Origin: Atopobium sp. UBA2090
GTDB lineage: Bacteria; Actinomycetota; Coriobacteriia; Coriobacteriales; Atopobiaceae
Direction of reading: 5' to 3'
Assembly (NCBI GenBank): GCA_002331575.1
Contig: DCZG01000084.1
Coordinates: forward strand, 1-20,719
DNA: 20,719 nucleotides
How positions within the stretch are numbered: the stretch's first letter is position 1; the number at the start of each line of letters is the position of its first letter. The notes beneath the pieces were generated by a model. That model did no database searches and was not told where the DNA came from. It saw only the letters and a list, made by a program, of their open reading frames with translations. This document shows, piece by piece, positions 1-7,206 of the stretch. The translations under genes were made by a program, and so were the position numbers.

Positions 1-1634
1 CCAACGGGTCGGGGAAGTCCACCCTCGCCTCGGTGCTCTGCGGGCTTCTCGCCCCCGACGCGGGGACGGTCGACCTCGTGGGCGAGCGAGTGCTCGACGG
101 CGGAAGCGTGGACCTCGACGCCTATCGCCGCGCGCGGCACGGCATCGGGCTCGTGTTCCAGAACCCCGACGACCAGATCGTAACGACGGTCGTGGCCGAG
201 GACGTGGCGTTTGGCCCCGAGAACCTCGGGGTGCCCTCCGACCAGATCGGCCTTCGGGTGGCCCGCGAGCTGCATCGCGTCGCCCTCGACGACTATGCGG
301 GCATGAACCCCGCCCGCCTCTCCGGGGGGCAGAAGCAGCGGGTCGCCATCGCAGGCGCCCTCGCCATGGAGCGACAGGTCCTCGTGCTCGACGAGCCGGG
401 CGCCCTCCTCGACGTCCGCGGACGCCGCTCGATCATGCACGTCATGGACCGCCTGCACGCGGCCGGCACCACCCTCGTCCACATCACGCACTTCATGGAC
501 GAGGCCCTGGCCGCCGACCGCGTCATCGTCATGGACCATGGAAGGATCGCCCTCGAGGGAACGCCCGACGAGGTCTTCTCGCACGGCGACAAGGTCAGGG
601 GCCTCTCGCTCGAGATGCCCTTCGCGGCACGCCTCTCGACCGCGCTGCGCGACGGCGGCGTCGACGTGCCGTGGACCTGCGATGAGGACGAGCTCAGGAA
701 GAGCCTCGCCGGCGCCTGCGCCCACGGCGGCCAGGCACCGCGAGCGCCAGCCCCCCACGCGCGTGGGCCGCTCGGCGAACCCGTCGTGACCTGCGAGCAC
801 GTCGGATACAGCTACTCCGACGCCAGCCACGGGCGAGAAGCCCTCTCCGACGTGAGCCTCTCCCTTCGACGAGGAACCACCTGCGCCATCGTCGGGCAGA
901 CGGGCTCGGGCAAGTCCACGCTCCTGCGCCTCGTCTGCGCCCTCGAGGTGCCGGACGTCGGTCGCGTCACCATCGACGGCATCTCGACCGAGAAGCGCCG
1001 CGAACGCCGCAGGCTCCGAGGGGTCGTCGGCTTCGTCATGCAGCACCCGGAGCGCCAGCTCTTCGCGCGAACCGTCCTCGAGGACGTCTCGTACGGCCCG
1101 AGGAACATGCGCCTTCCCTCGGACGAGGCGGACCGACGCGTCGAGCGCGCCCTCGCGCTCGTCGGCCTCTCCGAGAAGGCCGAGGCCTCGCCCTTCGAGC
1201 TGTCGGGCGGTCAGAGGAGACTCTGCGCCATCGCCGGCATCCTCGCCATGGAGCCGCGGATTCTCGTCCTCGACGAGCCGAACGCCGGTCTCGACCCCCA
1301 CGGACGCGCCGAGGTGAGGCGCATCCTCGCCGAGGTCAAGGGGGCAGGCGTGACGGTCGTGCAGGTCACCCACAGCATGGAGGACGCAGCCACCTGCGAC
1401 GAGGTCGTCGTCCTCAACCAGTCGAGGCTGCTCATGCATCTCACGCCCGACGAGGTCTTCTCGCCAGAGAACGAGCCCCTGCTTCGCGAGAGCGGTCTCG
1501 GGCTCCCCGCCCCACTGAGGTTCGCCCTCGCGCTCGAGCAGGACGGGGCGGAACCTCTTGGCGACCCGCTCACCGAGGACGAGCTCGTCTCCGCCATCAC
1601 CGCCCGCGCCGCGACCTCCGGGGAGGTGGGCTAG
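1..1634 (+). CDS. ECF transporter fused double ATPase (EcfA1-EcfA2), 5' end cut off
   Basis: This is the ATP-hydrolysing part of an energy-coupling-factor importer, which drives uptake of a vitamin or metal at the cytoplasmic face of the membrane. Two complete ABC ATPase domains lie in one chain. Domain 1 has a Walker A NGSGKST read from base 3, Q-loop FQNPDDQ, signature LSGGQKQR, Walker B VLVLDEPGALLD and switch His in HITHFMDEA. Domain 2 has GQTGSGKST, MQHPERQ, LSGGQRR, LVLDEPNAGLD and VTHSMEDA. The Walker A sits at the window edge, so the true start is upstream; the GTG at 33 lies inside the domain and is not the start. Firmicutes usually encode the two ATPases separately, while a fused form is common in Actinobacteria. 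The Walker B of domain 1 has DEPG instead of the usual DEPT. The next gene, ecfT, starts at the base after the stop, so they are one operon. The substrate-binding S component is not visible. Confidence 0.93.
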   Translation, partial: NGSGKSTLASVLCGLLAPDAGTVDLVGERVLDGGSVDLDAYRRARHGIGLVFQNPDDQIVTTVVAEDVAFGPENLGVPSDQIGLRVARELHRVALDDYAGMNPARLSGGQKQRVAIAGALAMERQVLVLDEPGALLDVRGRRSIMHVMDRLHAAGTTLVHITHFMDEALAADRVIVMDHGRIALEGTPDEVFSHGDKVRGLSLEMPFAARLSTALRDGGVDVPWTCDEDELRKSLAGACAHGGQAPRAPAPHARGPLGEPVVTCEHVGYSYSDASHGREALSDVSLSLRRGTTCAIVGQTGSGKSTLLRLVCALEVPDVGRVTIDGISTEKRRERRRLRGVVGFVMQHPERQLFARTVLEDVSYGPRNMRLPSDEADRRVERALALVGLSEKAEASPFELSGGQRRLCAIAGILAMEPRILVLDEPNAGLDPHGRAEVRRILAEVKGAGVTVVQVTHSMEDAATCDEVVVLNQSRLLMHLTPDEVFSPENEPLLRESGLGLPAPLRFALALEQDGAEPLGDPLTEDELVSAITARAATSGEVG

Positions 1635-2429
1635 ATGGCGCTCAGGATCACGATCGGCCAGTACTACCATGCCGACTCCCCCGTCCATCGGCTCGACCCG
1701 CGCGCCAAGCTCGCCTGCGCGCTCGTGCTCATGGTGACGGTCATCCTCATCGTCACGCCCGCCCAGCTCGTCCTCGGGATGGCCTTCGTCGCCGCCGTCG
1801 TGGCGATCGCCCGCCTTCCCCTGGCAAGGTTCCTCGACTCGATACGGCCGCTCGTGGTGATCCTCGCCATCCTCGGCCTATTCAACCTCTTCTACGTCCA
1901 CACGGGCACGGTCGTGCTCTCGCTCGGTCCGATCACCATCACCGACGAGGCCGTATGGTGGGCGGTCTGCTACACGCTGCGCCTCTCGGTCGCCCTGCTC
2001 TATGGCGCCCTCGTCCTGCTCACGACGACGCAGGTCCAGCTCGCCGACGCCTTCGACGCCGCGCTCGCGCCCGTCTCGCGCCTCGGCGGCCCCGGGCACG
2101 AGCTCGCCATGGTCTTCGCCCTCATGCTCCGCTTCATCCCCACCATCGCGGACGAGGCCTCGGCCATCATCGACGCCCAGACCGCGCGGGGCGGCGGCCC
2201 CGGGGAGGGGAGCTTCACGCATCGCGTGCGGTCGATCGGGCCCCTGCTCGTGGCGCTGCTCGGTAGTGCCGCACGTCACGCCGACGGCGTCGCCCGCGCC
2301 CTCGACGCTCGCTGCTACGAGGGTGCCGCCACGAGAAGCCACTGGCACCCGCTGCGTTTCGGCGAAGGAGATGCCATCGCCGCCACACTCACGGTTGCGT
2401 ACCTCGTCGCACTCTGCCTTCTCGCCTAG
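1635..2429 (+). CDS. ecfT: ECF transporter transmembrane subunit EcfT
   Basis: This is the integral membrane scaffold of the ECF importer, which couples the ATPases to the substrate-binding S component. The 264 residues match the usual EcfT/CbiQ length. The protein has an N-terminal hydrophilic stretch ending in HRLDPRAKL, typical of the family, then several strongly hydrophobic segments (about residues 28-60, 65-90, 100-130, 150-170 and 245-264). The two short cytoplasmic coupling motifs that insert into the ATPases are visible as TARGG (about residue 183) and DARCYEG (about 226); the second has C where S or G is more common. The ATG directly follows the TAG of the ATPase gene, and the ribosome binding site GGGGAGG lies inside the upstream coding end, so translation is probably coupled. 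Confidence 0.93.
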   Translation: MALRITIGQYYHADSPVHRLDPRAKLACALVLMVTVILIVTPAQLVLGMAFVAAVVAIARLPLARFLDSIRPLVVILAILGLFNLFYVHTGTVVLSLGPITITDEAVWWAVCYTLRLSVALLYGALVLLTTTQVQLADAFDAALAPVSRLGGPGHELAMVFALMLRFIPTIADEASAIIDAQTARGGGPGEGSFTHRVRSIGPLLVALLGSAARHADGVARALDARCYEGAATRSHWHPLRFGEGDAIAATLTVAYLVALCLLA

Positions 2430-2444
2430 ACGGCTCGCGGCTGA

Positions 2445-2594
2445 TGCCAATAACGCAGAAGGATCCTTTGACGTTATTGGCACCCGCTCAACTGGGCAAA
2501 CGCCGCAGGGACGAAAGGGCGTTATCGGCACCCGCAGGTAGAGGGCTTGTCGCCTGTGCCAATAAACCGAAAGGATCCTTTGCCGTTATTGGCA
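2445..2594 (+). repeat. 150-bp MITE-like element, copy 1
   Basis: The element is bounded on both sides by a 38-bp imperfect palindrome with arms TGCCAATAAC / GTTATTGGCA and a core AAGGATCCTT (2445-2482 and 2557-2594). Between them lie a 42-bp module (2489-2530, beginning CAACTGGGCAAAC and ending GTTATCGGCA) and a 26-bp linker (2531-2556). Copy 2 at 2598-2747 and the inverted copy at 16062-16211 have exactly the same length and module order. It starts 15 bp after the ecfT stop. It carries no coding signal of its own; the ORF through it is an artefact. Confidence 0.85.
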
Positions 2595-2597
2595 CCG

Positions 2598-2747
2598 TAC
2601 CAATAAGCCCGAAGGATCCTTTAGCGTTATTGGCACCCTGCCAACTGGGCAAACGCCGCCGAGACAAAAGGGCGTTATTGGCACCCCCGGGTAGAGGGCT
2701 TGTCGCCTGTGCCAATAATCCGAAAGGATCCTTCGACGTTATTGGTG
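2598..2747 (+). repeat. 150-bp MITE-like element, copy 2 (tandem)
   Basis: Second direct copy of the element, separated from copy 1 by 3 bp. The boundary palindromes are at 2598-2635 and 2710-2747, the 42-bp module at 2642-2683 and the linker at 2684-2709. The linker differs from that of copy 1 at two positions (24 of 26 identical), whereas the palindromes differ mainly between the arms and the GGATCC core. The final base pairs are degenerate (TTATTGGTG instead of TTATTGGCA). Confidence 0.85.
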
Positions 2748-2762
2748 CAGCGGCAAAGCGAC

Positions 2763-2790
2763 GCGCCGCCCGGTTCTGCCCGGACGGCGC
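2763..2790. terminator. GC-rich hairpin between convergent ecfT and nagA
   Basis: GCGCCG / CGGCGC arms, one mismatch, then CCGG / CCGG around a 6-nt loop. It lies between two genes that end facing each other, so a bidirectional terminator role is plausible. There is no T tract on either side. The rest of the 396-bp gap is the two 150-bp elements; no other gene was seen. Confidence 0.45.
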
Positions 2791-2825
2791 ATCGAGCTCG
2801 TGTTGTGCGCGCTGACTTCGGAGCG

Positions 2826-3980
2826 CTACTCCACCAGGGAGCCGCCGACGTAGACGGAGTCGAGCGTGAGGTCGCTGTTGAGAAGGACGAGGTCGGCGTC
2901 GCGGCCGGGGATGATGCTGCCGCAGAGCCGGTCGATGCCGTTGGCGCGCGCGGGCACCTCGGTCGCCATGCGAATGGCCTGCTCGGCGGTCACGATGCCC
3001 CAGTCGTAGAAGTTCTTGACGCCCTGGACGAGCGTGAGGACCGAGCCCGCGATGCTGCCGCCGTCGCGCAGGTAGCAGAGGCCGTCACGCATGACGACAG
3101 GAAGCCCGCCGCTCATGTAGTCGCCCTCGGGCATGCCGCCGCAGGCCAGACAGTCAGTGATGAGAACCACGTGGTCCCAGCCCTTGGCGTTGACGAGAAC
3201 CTGGCATGCGCCAGGCGTCACGTGCTTGCCGTCGCAGATGATCTCGGCGTAGGTGTCACGCGTGGCCATGGCGCAGCCGACGACGCCGGGATCGCGGTGA
3301 TGGAGCCCGCGCATGCCGTTGTAGGTGTGCACGAAGACGCTCGCGCCCGCCGCGACCGCGGCAAGCGACTGCTCGTAGGTGGCGTCGGAGTGCCCGATGG
3401 CGCACTTCACGCCCATCGCCGTCGCCGCCGAGACGTACTCGACCGAACCCGCGCGCTCGGGTGCGAGCGCGCTCTTGCGGATGATGCCGTGGGCGGCGCG
3501 CTGCCATCCCTCGAGAATCTCGATCTTGGGGTCGATGAGGAAGGCGGGGTTCTGAGCCCCGACGTGCTTCATCGTGAAGAAGGGTCCCTCGAGGAAGATA
3601 CCCTGGATGCGCGCTCCGACGAAGTCGGAACCGCGCGAGTCGACCGTCTGAAAGATCGACGCGCAGCATGCGCCGAGGTCATCCACGCCCTGGGTGAAGG
3701 TCGTCGGAAGCCAGGAGGTGGTGCCGCGACGAGCGAGCTCGACGCTGGCGACGTTCATGCCCTCGGGGTCCTTGTCGGTGGTCGCGTGGTTGAAGAAGCC
3801 GTGGATATGCGTGTCCACGAGGCCGGGGGCAACCCACTTGCCTGACGCGTCGACGACATCCCCCTCGGGACGGTCCACGGTGAACGCGCCGAACTTCCCG
3901 TCGACGATCGGCAGGTAGCCTGGGCCGAAGACCCCGCCAGGCAGGACGAACCGCTCCGAGTAGATAGAGATGGGTGCCAT
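2826..3980 (-). CDS. nagA: N-acetylhexosamine-6-phosphate deacetylase (NagA/AgaA family)
   Basis: This enzyme removes the acetyl group from GlcNAc-6-phosphate or GalNAc-6-phosphate in the cytoplasm, giving the amino-sugar phosphate. It is an amidohydrolase-superfamily TIM barrel of 384 residues, the normal family length. Visible motifs are the metal-binding HIHG near residue 58, the LEGPFF loop, GHSDAT, HTYNGM, the substrate loop ICDGKH, and ITDCL holding the catalytic aspartate. The start at 3980 is preceded by a strong ribosome binding site AAGGAGGT. It lies 24 bp after agaS in the same orientation, as the last gene of gntR-agaS-nagA. The AgaS neighbour favours GalNAc-6-phosphate as substrate (AgaA role), but sequence alone does not separate AgaA from NagA. 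Confidence 0.93.
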   Translation of the reverse strand: MAPISIYSERFVLPGGVFGPGYLPIVDGKFGAFTVDRPEGDVVDASGKWVAPGLVDTHIHGFFNHATTDKDPEGMNVASVELARRGTTSWLPTTFTQGVDDLGACCASIFQTVDSRGSDFVGARIQGIFLEGPFFTMKHVGAQNPAFLIDPKIEILEGWQRAAHGIIRKSALAPERAGSVEYVSAATAMGVKCAIGHSDATYEQSLAAVAAGASVFVHTYNGMRGLHHRDPGVVGCAMATRDTYAEIICDGKHVTPGACQVLVNAKGWDHVVLITDCLACGGMPEGDYMSGGLPVVMRDGLCYLRDGGSIAGSVLTLVQGVKNFYDWGIVTAEQAIRMATEVPARANGIDRLCGSIIPGRDADLVLLNSDLTLDSVYVGGSLVE

Positions 3981-4004
3981 GAATGACCTCCTTGTGCCAA
4001 TGCC

Positions 4005-5177
4005 CTAAACGACGAACGGATGAATGGTGACACCCTTGACCACGCGGTTGACGGTCCCCGTGGGGGACGGGGTGTCAGGGGTATTCCCGACCTTCACCGA
4101 GGTGAGCAGGGCGACGGTCTGGGCGACCATCACGTTGGGAAGGGCGAGGTAGCCCTCGGGCAGGGGCATGACCTCGCCGTCGAAGGTGAACGACTCCCCC
4201 ACGAACATCTCCGCGCCGGGCTGCTGGATGGCGATGACATGGGAAGCGATGCCGTCACCGGCGACCTCGTTCAGGATGTCGAGGTCGTAGTCGCGCGTGT
4301 ACGGGTCGTTGCTCACGAGCCCGAAGACGAGGGAACGGCTGTCCACGAACGACTTGGGTCCGTGACGATAGCCCATGGACGAGTCGAAGCAGGTGGCGAT
4401 CTTGCCTGCCGTGAGCTCGAGGATCTTGAGCTGGCACTCGCGAGTCATGCCCGCGAGCGTACCCGAGCCGAGGTAGGTGATGCGATCGAAGTCGCCGTCG
4501 AGCCACGAGGCGATCTGGTCCTCGCGTGCCACGACGTCGCGGCCCATGTCCGACGCCTGAGCGACCCAGGCGGCCTTCTTCTCGAGGGGTGCGGGGTCGA
4601 AGATGAGGGTGCAGAGCAGCTCCATGCACGAGTAGCTGCCCGTCATGGCAAAGCCGAGGTCATTTGCCTCGGGAATGAGCAGCGTGAGCGCACGCTCGTT
4701 GCCGGAGAACTGTCGAGCCAGCGCACCGTCGGGAGCGCAGGTGATGTTGAGGAAGAGGACGTCGTCGAGCACCTGGTCGGCACGCTCCACGGCAGCGAGG
4801 CTCTCGGGGCTGTTGCCGCTGCGCGCGAACGAGACGAAGATGGTGGGGTCGGACGGACGCAGGTAGTCGAGGGGGGCGGAGACGACGTCGGTCGTCGGCC
4901 GGGGTTCGAAGACGTACGCGCCGGCATCAGTGACGTGGCGAAGGTAGGGCGTCACGGTATCGCTCACGTAAGCGGAGGAGCCGGCACCGGCGAGCGTCAC
5001 GTGCACGGGCTTCTCGCCTGCCATCTTCTGCGCTCGCGCCAGGAACGACTCGATGGCGGGCAGGTTGTTCTCGTAGATTTTGAGCGTCGACTCCCAGAGG
5101 TCGGGCTGCTGCTTGATCTCGCGCGTGGTGATGTGCGCGCCCATTGCCGCCAAGGCGGCCTCGTCCTTCTCGAACAT
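4005..5177 (-). CDS. agaS: AgaS-type sugar isomerase/deaminase (double SIS domain)
   Basis: AgaS converts galactosamine-6-phosphate to tagatose-6-phosphate with release of ammonia, the step after deacetylation in N-acetylgalactosamine breakdown. The 390 residues hold two SIS domains. The first has the phosphosugar-binding LAGAGSSAYVSD (about residue 63) and SFARSGNSPES (about 115). The second has GSGTLAGMTRE and then YRHGPKSFVD, a motif typical of AgaS and related GlmS-like isomerases. There is no glutaminase domain, so it is not GlmS. The ATG at 5177 has AAGGAGC upstream. It sits 21 bp after the GntR regulator gene and 24 bp before the deacetylase gene, so the three are very probably co-transcribed. 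The family assignment is strong; the substrate is inferred from context. Confidence 0.92.
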   Translation of the reverse strand: MFEKDEAALAAMGAHITTREIKQQPDLWESTLKIYENNLPAIESFLARAQKMAGEKPVHVTLAGAGSSAYVSDTVTPYLRHVTDAGAYVFEPRPTTDVVSAPLDYLRPSDPTIFVSFARSGNSPESLAAVERADQVLDDVLFLNITCAPDGALARQFSGNERALTLLIPEANDLGFAMTGSYSCMELLCTLIFDPAPLEKKAAWVAQASDMGRDVVAREDQIASWLDGDFDRITYLGSGTLAGMTRECQLKILELTAGKIATCFDSSMGYRHGPKSFVDSRSLVFGLVSNDPYTRDYDLDILNEVAGDGIASHVIAIQQPGAEMFVGESFTFDGEVMPLPEGYLALPNVMVAQTVALLTSVKVGNTPDTPSPTGTVNRVVKGVTIHPFVV

Positions 5178-5198
5178 GCTGGCTAGCTCCTTCCGAGC

Positions 5199-5927
5199 TC
5201 AGCTCCGCACGTGCGAGACCTTGTATCTGAACTGGTCGGCACGGGCTATGCTGAGCGTGTATTCGACGATGACGTTCCTATCGATGAACGTGGTGCGCTC
5301 GAGGTTGAGGACGGGCGCACCCTCTTTTATTCCAAGCAACTCGGCGTCGGCACGCTCTGCCACGCTTGCGCAGAACTCTTCGTTCGCGACGTGAATCTTG
5401 ATGTGGTAGGCGTCCTCCATGAGGCCGTAGAGGGACTTTCGCTCGAGGTCGGCGCGGGTCAGACCTGGCATGACCGATGACGGTACCCAGGTGTACTCCA
5501 CCATCATGGGAATCCCGTCCGCAGCGCGGAGCCGCTTCATGCTGATGGCTCTCTCGCCGATGCGCAGGCCAAGATGCGCCGCGATGTTCTTCGTCGCCTC
5601 CACCTCCTCGAACTCGAGGATGGTGGTCTTGGGCACGCGTCCGAGCTCTCGCATCTGCTCGGTGAAGCTGTAGGTGCCCGAGAGGTCCGTGATCTCGTTC
5701 TTCCTCTCGGCGACGAACGTGCCCTTGCCGTGCTTCCGGACGATGAGACCCATGCGCTCCAGCTCGTTCAAGGCGAGACGAACCGTCGTGCGAGAGACCC
5801 CGTAACGCTGGGTGAGCTCTCGTTCGGAGGGAAGCGCGTCGCCCGGCTGCAGCTCGTTGTAGATCTTGTCGCGAAGCATCTCGACCATCTGATCGTAGAG
5901 GGGCTGCTTGCCAACGGAGCTGATCAT
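5199..5927 (-). CDS. GntR-family (HutC subfamily, UTRA) transcriptional regulator
   Basis: This is a cytoplasmic DNA-binding regulator, probably a repressor released by an amino-sugar phosphate. Residues about 9-75 form the winged helix (LPSERELTQRYGVSRTTVRL, then the wing GKGTFV). Residues about 95-236 form a UTRA effector domain, where family relatives NagR and DasR bind glucosamine- or GlcNAc-6-phosphate. The 242-residue length is normal. The ATG at 5927 has AAAGG at a suitable distance. It leads the gntR-agaS-nagA unit. Two 18-bp sites of the DasR/NagR layout ACTGGT-N4-ACCAGT lie upstream of the PTS operon and the kinase (9502-9519 and 10000-10017), and this protein is the obvious candidate to bind them. 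That link is inference. Confidence 0.92.
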   Translation of the reverse strand: MISSVGKQPLYDQMVEMLRDKIYNELQPGDALPSERELTQRYGVSRTTVRLALNELERMGLIVRKHGKGTFVAERKNEITDLSGTYSFTEQMRELGRVPKTTILEFEEVEATKNIAAHLGLRIGERAISMKRLRAADGIPMMVEYTWVPSSVMPGLTRADLERKSLYGLMEDAYHIKIHVANEEFCASVAERADAELLGIKEGAPVLNLERTTFIDRNVIVEYTLSIARADQFRYKVSHVRS

Positions 5928-6010
5928 GAGGTGCCTTTCGGGGTCCGCGTCGAAGTACGTGCAGTTCTACGTGGAATTCTACCTGGATTGCCATCTCGCC
6001 AAAGAGGCTT

Positions 6011-6049
6011 GTATCAATGCACCGAAAACTCGTATCAAAGAAACGATAC
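6011..6049 (-). promoter_or_regulatory. GTATC repeats upstream of the gntR unit
   Basis: GTATCAA occurs at 6011-6017 and 6032-6038, 21 bp apart (two helical turns). The second copy pairs with GATAC at 6045-6049 to form an 18-bp imperfect palindrome. On the minus strand TTGATA (6038-6033) followed after 17 bp by GATACA (6015-6010) is a weak promoter candidate, so the repeats could be promoter, operator or both. The adjacent CTGGTAT half-site (6053-6047, minus) resembles half of the 18-bp operators elsewhere in the window. Confidence 0.35.
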
Positions 6050-6069
6050 CAGCCTCGCTCGTCCACATT

Positions 6070-6131
6070 GGGGGACGCCGGGATTCGTACCCGGCGTCCC
6101 CCGCCGCGTCATCGCCCAGGCGGAGGCGATG
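6070..6131 (-). terminator. Two hairpins after the PTS operon
   Basis: A perfect 13-bp stem with a 7-nt loop (GGGGGACGCCGGG at 6070-6082, CCCGGCGTCCCCC at 6090-6102) follows a 7-bp stem (CATCGCC 6110-6116, GGCGATG 6125-6131). They lie 40-100 bp past the EIID stop and before the gntR promoter region, which fits transcription termination of the PTS operon. Neither is followed by a T tract on the minus strand. Confidence 0.55.
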
Positions 6132-6171
6132 CGGTGCGCGTTCAGGGTCAGAAGAGGTGGTGCGGTAACAC

Positions 6172-7206
6172 TTACCAGATGCCGATGAATCCGCCGACGA
6201 GGCCAATGGCAAGGAGCAGGCCGATACACTTGATCGGCGTCCAGCGCCTCTTGGTCATGAGGGCGAAGAGCATCAACGTGAGTCCGAGCGGGATGAGCTT
6301 GGGGCAGATGCCGTCGAGAATGGACTGGATGTTGACAGTGACGGGCGAGCTGACAACGTCCATGTACGTGACCTCGCTGTAGCCGTTGCCGAGGTCGGTG
6401 ATGCCGGCGGTGGCTGCGTTGCCAGCGGTGTCCTTGCCGGTGAGAGCGGTCTTTCCGTCAGTGCCGTAGACCTGGTCCGTAAACGAGCTGACCTCGTCGG
6501 TGGGGACCGTCGTGGTGTGCGCGACGTACGACTCGGTGGTGCCGTTGGGGATGACGAGCCCGAGCTTGGTGCCGCCGTAGCATACGGTCAGGCAGCCGAT
6601 GACGAAGACGCCGAGGATGGAGGCGGCGCGAGTGAATTCCTTCGCGTTCTCCGTGAGCATGTCGATGGCGCCGGTGCCCATCTTGTAGGACGTGTTCATG
6701 AGCCAGAAGCGGATGACGAACTGGAAGGCGTTGAACACGATCAGGAAGATGAACGGTGCCGCGATGTTGCCGCTGATGGCCATGTTGGACGTGATGCCAG
6801 CGGTGATCGGCACGAGGGTGAACCAGAACAGGGCGTCGCCGATGCCACCGAGCGGGCCCATTGCGGCCACGCGGACGGCGCGGATGGTCGGGATGTCGAC
6901 CTTGTTCTGCTCGAGGGACAGCACGATGCCCATGACGAAGGTGACGAGGAACGGGTGCGTGTTGAAGAACTCCATGTTGTGGCTCATGGACGCCGCGAGG
7001 TCGTCCTTGTTGTCAGCGTGGATCTTCTCGAGGCCGGGAAGGATGCTGTAGAGCCAGCCGCAGGACTGCATGCGTTCGTAGTTGAACGAGCCCTGGAGGA
7101 ACAGCGAGCGCCAGACCATCTTGTTGAGGGTCTTCTGGTCGAGCTCCGGCGCGGGGGTGGTGTTCTGGTAGGTGTCAGGAATGACGTACGTCTCGTTAGA
7201 TGCCAT
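6172..7206 (-). CDS. PTS mannose-family transporter subunit EIID
   Basis: This membrane subunit, with EIIC, forms the sugar channel of a mannose-family PTS. Family motifs are GSFNYERMQ, SHNMEFFNTHP (about residues 75-85) and GPLGGIGDALFWF (about 117-129). The start is set at 7206 (MASNETYV) rather than the in-frame ATG 18 bp upstream, because GGAGGT lies before 7206 and nothing suitable precedes 7224. This gives 344 residues and an 11-bp overlap with the end of the EIIC gene, so translation is probably coupled. It is longer than many EIIDs (E. coli ManZ is about 286). The extra length is a Gly/Thr/Ser/Asp-rich stretch at about residues 211-290, between membrane-associated segments and likely exposed outside the cell. 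It is the last gene of the operon. Confidence 0.93.
   Translation of the reverse strand: MASNETYVIPDTYQNTTPAPELDQKTLNKMVWRSLFLQGSFNYERMQSCGWLYSILPGLEKIHADNKDDLAASMSHNMEFFNTHPFLVTFVMGIVLSLEQNKVDIPTIRAVRVAAMGPLGGIGDALFWFTLVPITAGITSNMAISGNIAAPFIFLIVFNAFQFVIRFWLMNTSYKMGTGAIDMLTENAKEFTRAASILGVFVIGCLTVCYGGTKLGLVIPNGTTESYVAHTTTVPTDEVSSFTDQVYGTDGKTALTGKDTAGNAATAGITDLGNGYSEVTYMDVVSSPVTVNIQSILDGICPKLIPLGLTLMLFALMTKRRWTPIKCIGLLLAIGLVGGFIGIW

Noticed and set aside
33..35. GTG at 33 as the start of the ECF ATPase
   Set aside because: The Walker A of the first domain is encoded upstream of it from base 3, so the gene begins outside the window.
2445..2747. CRISPR-like array
   Set aside because: The repeats alternate as palindrome-module-linker-palindrome, the intervening segments are themselves repeated, and no cas genes are present.
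2444..2815. 123-codon open frame across the repeats after ecfT
   Set aside because: It only translates the tandem 150-bp elements and the following hairpin, so its internal protein repeats mirror the DNA repeats.
6064..6102. tRNA on the minus strand, suggested by a T-arm-like CCGGG-TACGAAT-CCCGG followed by CGTCCCCCA
   Set aside because: The strand complementary to the acceptor lies directly against the arm, leaving no room for D and anticodon arms; the whole is one 13-bp hairpin.
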